A stretch of DNA of 16,343 nucleotides from Actinomycetota bacterium (lineage in GTDB: Bacteria > Actinomycetota > Acidimicrobiia > IMCC26256 > PALSA-610), in NCBI GenBank assembly GCA_005779345.1, contig SXJQ01000216.1, forward strand, positions 1-16,343, given 5' to 3'. Position 1 is the first letter of the stretch, and every line of letters starts with the position of its first letter. Of the stretch, positions 13,177 through 16,343 are shown in pieces. Made by a program: the position numbers and the translations under genes. The notes under the pieces are model-generated. The model ran no database searches. It was not told the origin of the DNA and saw nothing but the letters and a program-made list of their open reading frames with translations.

Positions 13177-14412
13177 ATGACATACGCATCCGGCTTGCGC
13201 TGTCGCGAGTGTGGGCACGACTACGAGATCGCGCCGATCTACACGTGCGAATGGTGCTTCGGCCCGATCGAGGTCGTGTACGACTACGACGCGATCCGCG
13301 CTGCGGTGAGCCGCGAGAAGATCGCGGCGGGCCCCGACTCGATCTGGCGTTACGCCGACCTGTTGCCCGCCGACGGCGACGTCGCCGTCGATCTCGGCGC
13401 GGGGTTCACGCCACTCGTGCGGGCCGACCGGCTCGCGGCCGCGCTCGGGCTGGGCGAGGTCTGGATCAAGAACGACACGTTGAACCCGACGAACTCCTTC
13501 AAGGACCGCGTCGTCGCGGTGGCGCTCAGCAAGGCGCTCGAGTTCGGATTCAAGACCGCTGCGTGCGCGTCGACCGGCAATCTCGCGAACTCGGTAGCGG
13601 CCCACGCCGCGCACGCGGGACTCAAGAGCTACGTGTTCGTTCCCGCCGATCTCGAGGCAGGCAAGATCGTGACCACCGCGGTCTACGGCGGCAATGTCGT
13701 CGCGGTCGACGGCAACTACGACGACGTCAACCGCCTTTGTGCCGAACTCGCGGGCGCCTACCCGTGGGCGTTCGTCAACGTCAACGTTCGGCCCTTCTAC
13801 GCGGAGGGTTCCAAGACGCTCGCGTACGAGGTCGCCGAACAGCTCGGTTGGGAGACGCCCGATCACGTCGTGGTGCCGATGGCGAGCGGTTCGTTGTTGA
13901 CCAAGATCGACAAGGGATTTCGCGAGCTCCACAAGGTGGGCCTCCTCGACCGCGAACCCGAGGTGCGCGTGAGCGGAGCGCAGGCGCTCGGTTGCTCGCC
14001 GATCGCGAAGGCCTGGCTCGACGGCGCCGACACCATCAAGCCGGTGAAGCCGTCGACGATCGCCAAGAGCCTCGCGATCGGGAACCCGGCCGACGGCTAC
14101 TTCGCGCTCGATGTCGTGCGCAGCACCGGTGGCGCGATGGCCGCGGTCACCGACGACGAGATCGTCGCCGCGATCCAATTGCTCGCGCGCACCGAGGGCA
14201 TCTTCGCCGAGACGGCGGGAGGGGTCACCGTCGCGACGCTCAAGCGACTCGCCGAAGCGGGCGTGGTTCGGCCCGACGAACGCACCGTCGTCTACATCAC
14301 CGGTCATGGCTTGAAGACACTCGACGCGGTCGTGCCGGTGGCCGGTCCGACCGCGACCATTCCACCCACCATCGAGGCGTTCACCGCCGCGTTCGACGTC
14401 GAGGAGCAGTGA
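13177..14412 (+). CDS. Threonine-synthase-like PLP enzyme, probable homocysteine synthase (MetM-like)
   Basis: This 411-aa fold-type II PLP enzyme is of the long threonine synthase type. A zinc-ribbon-like N terminus has Cys9, Cys12, Cys24 and Cys27. The PLP lysine is Lys109 in NSFKDR, ASTGN (131-135) grips the cofactor or substrate, and VVPMASGSLL (231-240) is the probable phosphate-binding loop. SLAIGNPADG (298-307) and ETAGGVT (345-351) are further family blocks. Sequence alone would give threonine synthase, which acts on O-phosphohomoserine. Two things suggest another role. A SAM riboswitch controls it, and a sulfur carrier gene overlaps its stop codon (TGATG). Together these fit homocysteine formation from O-phosphohomoserine and a carrier thiocarboxylate. 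The ATG at 13177 has a Shine-Dalgarno upstream. The family is sure; the substrate choice is inference. Confidence 0.85.
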   Translation: MTYASGLRCRECGHDYEIAPIYTCEWCFGPIEVVYDYDAIRAAVSREKIAAGPDSIWRYADLLPADGDVAVDLGAGFTPLVRADRLAAALGLGEVWIKNDTLNPTNSFKDRVVAVALSKALEFGFKTAACASTGNLANSVAAHAAHAGLKSYVFVPADLEAGKIVTTAVYGGNVVAVDGNYDDVNRLCAELAGAYPWAFVNVNVRPFYAEGSKTLAYEVAEQLGWETPDHVVVPMASGSLLTKIDKGFRELHKVGLLDREPEVRVSGAQALGCSPIAKAWLDGADTIKPVKPSTIAKSLAIGNPADGYFALDVVRSTGGAMAAVTDDEIVAAIQLLARTEGIFAETAGGVTVATLKRLAEAGVVRPDERTVVYITGHGLKTLDAVVPVAGPTATIPPTIEAFTAAFDVEEQ

Positions 14413-14687
14413 TGACCGTCACCGTTCGTATCCCCACCCAACTCCGCAGCCTCTCCGGAGGCGCGGCCGAGGTCGCGCTCGAGCCCGGGACGGTGAGTGA
14501 GGTACTCGCCGCGCTCGAAGCGGCACACCCCGGTTTCGGCGAGCGCATCTTCGACCCGGCGGGCGCGATCCGTCGCTTCGTCAACGTGTTCGTCGCCGAA
14601 GAAGACATCCGCTTCCTCGATGGGGCCGACACCGTGATCGCCGATGGTCAGGTCGTGAGCATCATCCCGGCGGTCGCGGGCGGCTGA
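14412..14687 (+). CDS. MoaD/ThiS family sulfur carrier protein (CysO-like)
   Basis: This 91-aa ubiquitin-like protein ends in Gly-Gly (PAVAGG), the tail that is adenylated by a MoeB/ThiF-type enzyme and converted to a thiocarboxylate to donate sulfide. The sequence is closest to mycobacterial CysO, with TVTVRIPTQLR at the start, RRFVNVFVAEEDIRF near 59-73 and SIIPAVAGG at the end; it is less like the MoaD subunit of molybdopterin synthase. Its ATG overlaps the upstream stop codon (TGATG) and follows GAGGAG with 5-nt spacing, so it is co-translated with the threonine-synthase-like enzyme and is under the same SAM riboswitch. No molybdenum cofactor genes, cysM or Mec-type peptidase are present, which favours the neighbouring PLP enzyme as partner. 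Confidence 0.9.
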   Translation: MTVTVRIPTQLRSLSGGAAEVALEPGTVSEVLAALEAAHPGFGERIFDPAGAIRRFVNVFVAEEDIRFLDGADTVIADGQVVSIIPAVAGG

Positions 14688-14756
14688 CCCGGGCCGGTTG
14701 GGCCTGCCGAAACTGGGCCTGTCGGTTCTGGGTCCGTCTGCCGATGAGGGAGGGTC

Positions 14757-15440
14757 ATGACGCCTCCGCCCGACGCGGCCCGTTCGCTGCTCCGCGACGC
14801 GTTCGCGCGCCGGTACCGGTATCCGAACTCGTTCGGGGGGTTCCGCGCGCGGTGCCGCGTCGGACCTCCGGGCATCGAAGAATTCGCGGCGACCGTCGCG
14901 ATGCTCGGCGCGGGCGACGTCGACGCGGTGCTCGAACACGACGCCGGCGACCCGACGCTCGCCGAGTGGCTCGTCCAAGAACTCCGGGCCATCTCGCGGC
15001 AACTGTGGGGGCACGACTTCGAGCGTGGTGAGGGCCAGTTCGCGATGACCCTCGACGACTCACCACATCCGCTCGGCCCACTCGTGCTGTTGCACGACGA
15101 TCCGCACCAGGCGACGTTCCGCGTCCGCAAGGGACGGATCACGATGGCGACCCGCCGCCAGCATGCGCTGCTCGAGGTGGTGCGCGTCGACCGGTGGCAC
15201 CTGCGGCCCGACGGACGCTGGTTGCCCGCGCAGTTCACCGCCGAGGTGTGGGAAGCGGGCGTCACCCGTCCGTTGCGCAGCGATCGGTACTGGGATCTCT
15301 ACTGGCCGGTCGACGGCGAGCTGTTCCCCCAGTTGCGTCGGGTGACGGCTACCGACGCCGGGGGGATCGAGACCTCGATGTCGATGACGTTGCGATCGTG
15401 GCAACCGGCCGAACCCGCCGACGACACGCCGCGCTCCTGA
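14757..15440 (+). CDS. DUF3386-like protein of unknown function
   Basis: This 227-aa soluble protein has no signal peptide or membrane segment. Its overall pattern resembles DUF3386, known mainly from cyanobacteria: an N-terminal ARSLLRDAFARRYRYPNSFGGFRARC block, a central helical WLVQELRAISRQLWGHDF, and a beta-rich C terminus with several Trp/Tyr (SDRYWDLYWPVDGELFPQLRRV). I matched it by memory of the family's look, so the assignment is tentative. No catalytic residues can be named. The ATG at 14757 has a strong Shine-Dalgarno (GGGAGGG) a few bases upstream. It lies 69 nt after the sulfur carrier, with no clear terminator between, so it may belong to the same SAM-controlled transcript. It converges on dtxR with a 12-nt gap. 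Confidence 0.7.
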   Translation: MTPPPDAARSLLRDAFARRYRYPNSFGGFRARCRVGPPGIEEFAATVAMLGAGDVDAVLEHDAGDPTLAEWLVQELRAISRQLWGHDFERGEGQFAMTLDDSPHPLGPLVLLHDDPHQATFRVRKGRITMATRRQHALLEVVRVDRWHLRPDGRWLPAQFTAEVWEAGVTRPLRSDRYWDLYWPVDGELFPQLRRVTATDAGGIETSMSMTLRSWQPAEPADDTPRS

Positions 15441-15452
15441 CGCCCGACCGCG

Positions 15453-16115
15453 TCAGGCCGGAACGACGACGTGGAGTTGTTCGGCGACGCGGTCGGGAAG
15501 GCGGTGCTCGCCGGTCGCCGTGGTGACGACGATGCCGCCGTCGTCGGATCGTGAGACGGTCGCCGTGCATCCGGGCATCAACCGTGCCCGTGCCACGAGG
15601 CGGAGCCCTTCGTCGTCGAGTTCGAGCTTCTCGCTGATCCGGCTGACGGTGACCTGCCCCGTGCTCAACTGCGCGAGTGGCGTCGTCGTCTCGGCGCGGC
15701 GGCCGCGTTTGGAACCCGGGATCGGATTGCCGTGCGGGCAGGTCGCGGGATCGCCGAGGAGCGCGATGAGTTTCTCCTCGACGTCGTCGGAGATCACGTG
15801 CTCCCACCGATCGGCCTCGCGGTGGACCTTCTCCCACTCGAGGCCGATGACGTCCATCAAGAGACGCTCGGCGAGACGATGCCGCCGGACGACCTGGGTC
15901 GCGAGCGTGCGACCCTTGTGCGTCAGGGTGACGGTGCGGTCGACCTCGAGTGCGAGGTACCCCTGATCCGCGAGGCGGTTCACCGTTTCGGACACCGACG
16001 CTGCCGAGATCCCGAGGCGCTCGACGAGCCGGGCCCGCATGACCTTGACCCCCTCTTCCTCGATCTCGAGGATGTTCTCGAGGTACTCCTCGGTGGTGTC
16101 GTGGTGATCTGCCAT
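15453..16115 (-). CDS. DtxR/MntR family metal-dependent repressor
   Basis: This 220-aa regulator has the DtxR layout: winged helix-turn-helix (1-73), metal-binding dimerisation domain (74-140) and a C-terminal SH3-like domain (about 145-220). Numbering matches DtxR without gaps at the metal sites. His79, Glu83, His98, Glu105 and His106 are kept, but the ligand usually Met10 is Glu10 and the ligand usually Cys102 is Asp102. Acidic residues at these two places are the mark of manganese-sensing MntR (Asp8, Glu99), so the sensed metal may be manganese rather than iron. The ATG at 16115 fits the family start (ADHHDTTEEYLENI). A DtxR-type operator lies 45-63 bp upstream and overlaps a possible minus-strand -10 (TATCCT), which suggests autoregulation. 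Confidence 0.92.
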   Translation of the reverse strand: MADHHDTTEEYLENILEIEEEGVKVMRARLVERLGISAASVSETVNRLADQGYLALEVDRTVTLTHKGRTLATQVVRRHRLAERLLMDVIGLEWEKVHREADRWEHVISDDVEEKLIALLGDPATCPHGNPIPGSKRGRRAETTTPLAQLSTGQVTVSRISEKLELDDEGLRLVARARLMPGCTATVSRSDDGGIVVTTATGEHRLPDRVAEQLHVVVPA

Positions 16116-16159
16116 CGGTCACGTCGCTTGTTCAGGCCGGGCGGTCGGGCCGGGCCGGG

Positions 16160-16178
16160 TCAGGTAAGGATAACCTGA
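16160..16178. promoter_or_regulatory. DtxR-type operator (19-bp palindrome)
   Basis: TCAGGTAAGGATAACCTGA is a 6-7-6 palindrome that matches the DtxR/IdeR consensus TTAGGTTAGGCTAACCTAA at 15 of 19 positions. It sits between dtxR and the ABC gene. It covers the expected -35 of the ABC promoter and a possible minus-strand -10 (TATCCT, 16167-16172) for dtxR. Confidence 0.75.
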
Positions 16179-16186
16179 CTTCGCGG

Positions 16187-16192
16187 TACCCT
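16187..16192 (+). promoter_or_regulatory. -10 element (TACCCT) of the ABC transporter gene
   Basis: TACCCT ends 7 nt before the GTG at 16200, so this mRNA should be leaderless. With a 17-nt spacer its -35 falls at 16164-16169, inside the DtxR-type operator. Confidence 0.55.
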
Positions 16193-16199
16193 TGCGGTC

Positions 16200-16343
16200 G
16201 TGCCCGAGCGCGAACCCGACTCCGAAGTTGGAGACCCTGCGGCGGTCGTGACCATCGCGGGCCTCGCAAAGCGGTTCGGCGCCCAGACCGCGGTGAGCGA
16301 CCTCGACCTCGACGTCGAGGCCGGCGAGGCGCTGGCGCTGCTC
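16200..16343 (+). CDS. ABC transporter ATP-binding protein, 3'-partial
   Basis: Only the first 48 codons are in the window. After an acidic tail, VTIAGLAKRFGAQTAVSDLDLDVEAGEALALL is the N-terminal strand and A-loop region of an ABC ATPase. The next residues, outside the window, should be Walker A. The GTG at 16200 was chosen because it lies 7 nt after a -10 and no other start gives the usual short N terminus. The DtxR-type operator upstream suggests a metal-related transporter, perhaps of iron or manganese, but the substrate cannot be told from this fragment. Too little is present to separate importer from ABC-2 exporter families. Confidence 0.8.
   Translation, partial: MPEREPDSEVGDPAAVVTIAGLAKRFGAQTAVSDLDLDVEAGEALALL

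Noticed and set aside
13177..14412. Plain threonine synthase annotation
   Set aside because: Not excluded, but the SAM riboswitch and the overlapping sulfur carrier fit homocysteine synthesis better; kept as the main alternative.
14412..14687. MoaD subunit of molybdopterin synthase
   Set aside because: No MoaE or other molybdenum cofactor gene is nearby, and the sequence and its PAVAGG tail are closest to CysO.

Overview
The window comes from a chromosome of very high GC content. Its codon use, GTG starts, leaderless promoters and gene families (DisA of mycobacterial length, a CysO-like sulfur carrier, GT81 GpgS, the DUF3263/LytR_C pair, a DtxR-type regulator) point to an actinobacterium. 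A deep-branching lineage such as Acidimicrobiia is my guess. No mobile element, integrase or CRISPR array is visible, and base composition looks uniform, so this reads as core chromosome with small lineage-specific insertions.

Layout. Bases 1-8544 form a housekeeping block, all on the plus strand except crp: radA (5' end outside the window), disA, a dienelactone-hydrolase-like gene, a minus-strand Crp/Fnr regulator, a YacL-like membrane PIN/TRAM protein, ispD, ispF, cysS and rlmB. The order radA-disA-yacL-ispD-ispF-cysS-rlmB matches the Bacillus yac region and partly the mycobacterial one, so the hydrolase and crp genes look like insertions. A tRNA-Thr(UGU) follows at 8557-8629, then a DUF3263 gene with a LytR_C membrane protein. 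Next come a minus-strand M20 amidohydrolase and a glycerate kinase that diverge from overlapping promoters. Glucosyl-3-phosphoglycerate synthase (minus) converges on the kinase.

The most interesting block is 12957-14687: promoter, SAM riboswitch, threonine-synthase-like PLP enzyme, and an overlapping CysO/ThiS-type sulfur carrier ending in Gly-Gly. A SAM switch controlling a 'threonine synthase' plus a sulfur carrier suggests that the enzyme makes homocysteine from O-phosphohomoserine and carrier-bound sulfide, i.e. methionine synthesis rather than threonine synthesis. After a DUF3386-like gene, the window ends with a minus-strand DtxR-family regulator. It diverges from the first 48 codons of an ABC-transporter ATPase, with a 19-bp DtxR-type operator between them.

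Regulation. Many genes that head a transcription unit have a TAnnnT-like -10 hexamer 6-9 nt before the start codon and no Shine-Dalgarno, which implies leaderless mRNA. crp, disA, the metM- and metO-like genes and the DUF3386-like gene do have Shine-Dalgarno sequences. Two 50-nt palindromes of one family, with compensatory arm changes, lie after tRNA-Thr and at the 3' end of the glycerate kinase gene. A 14-nt tandem repeat makes a chain of overlapping stop/start codons between cysS and rlmB.
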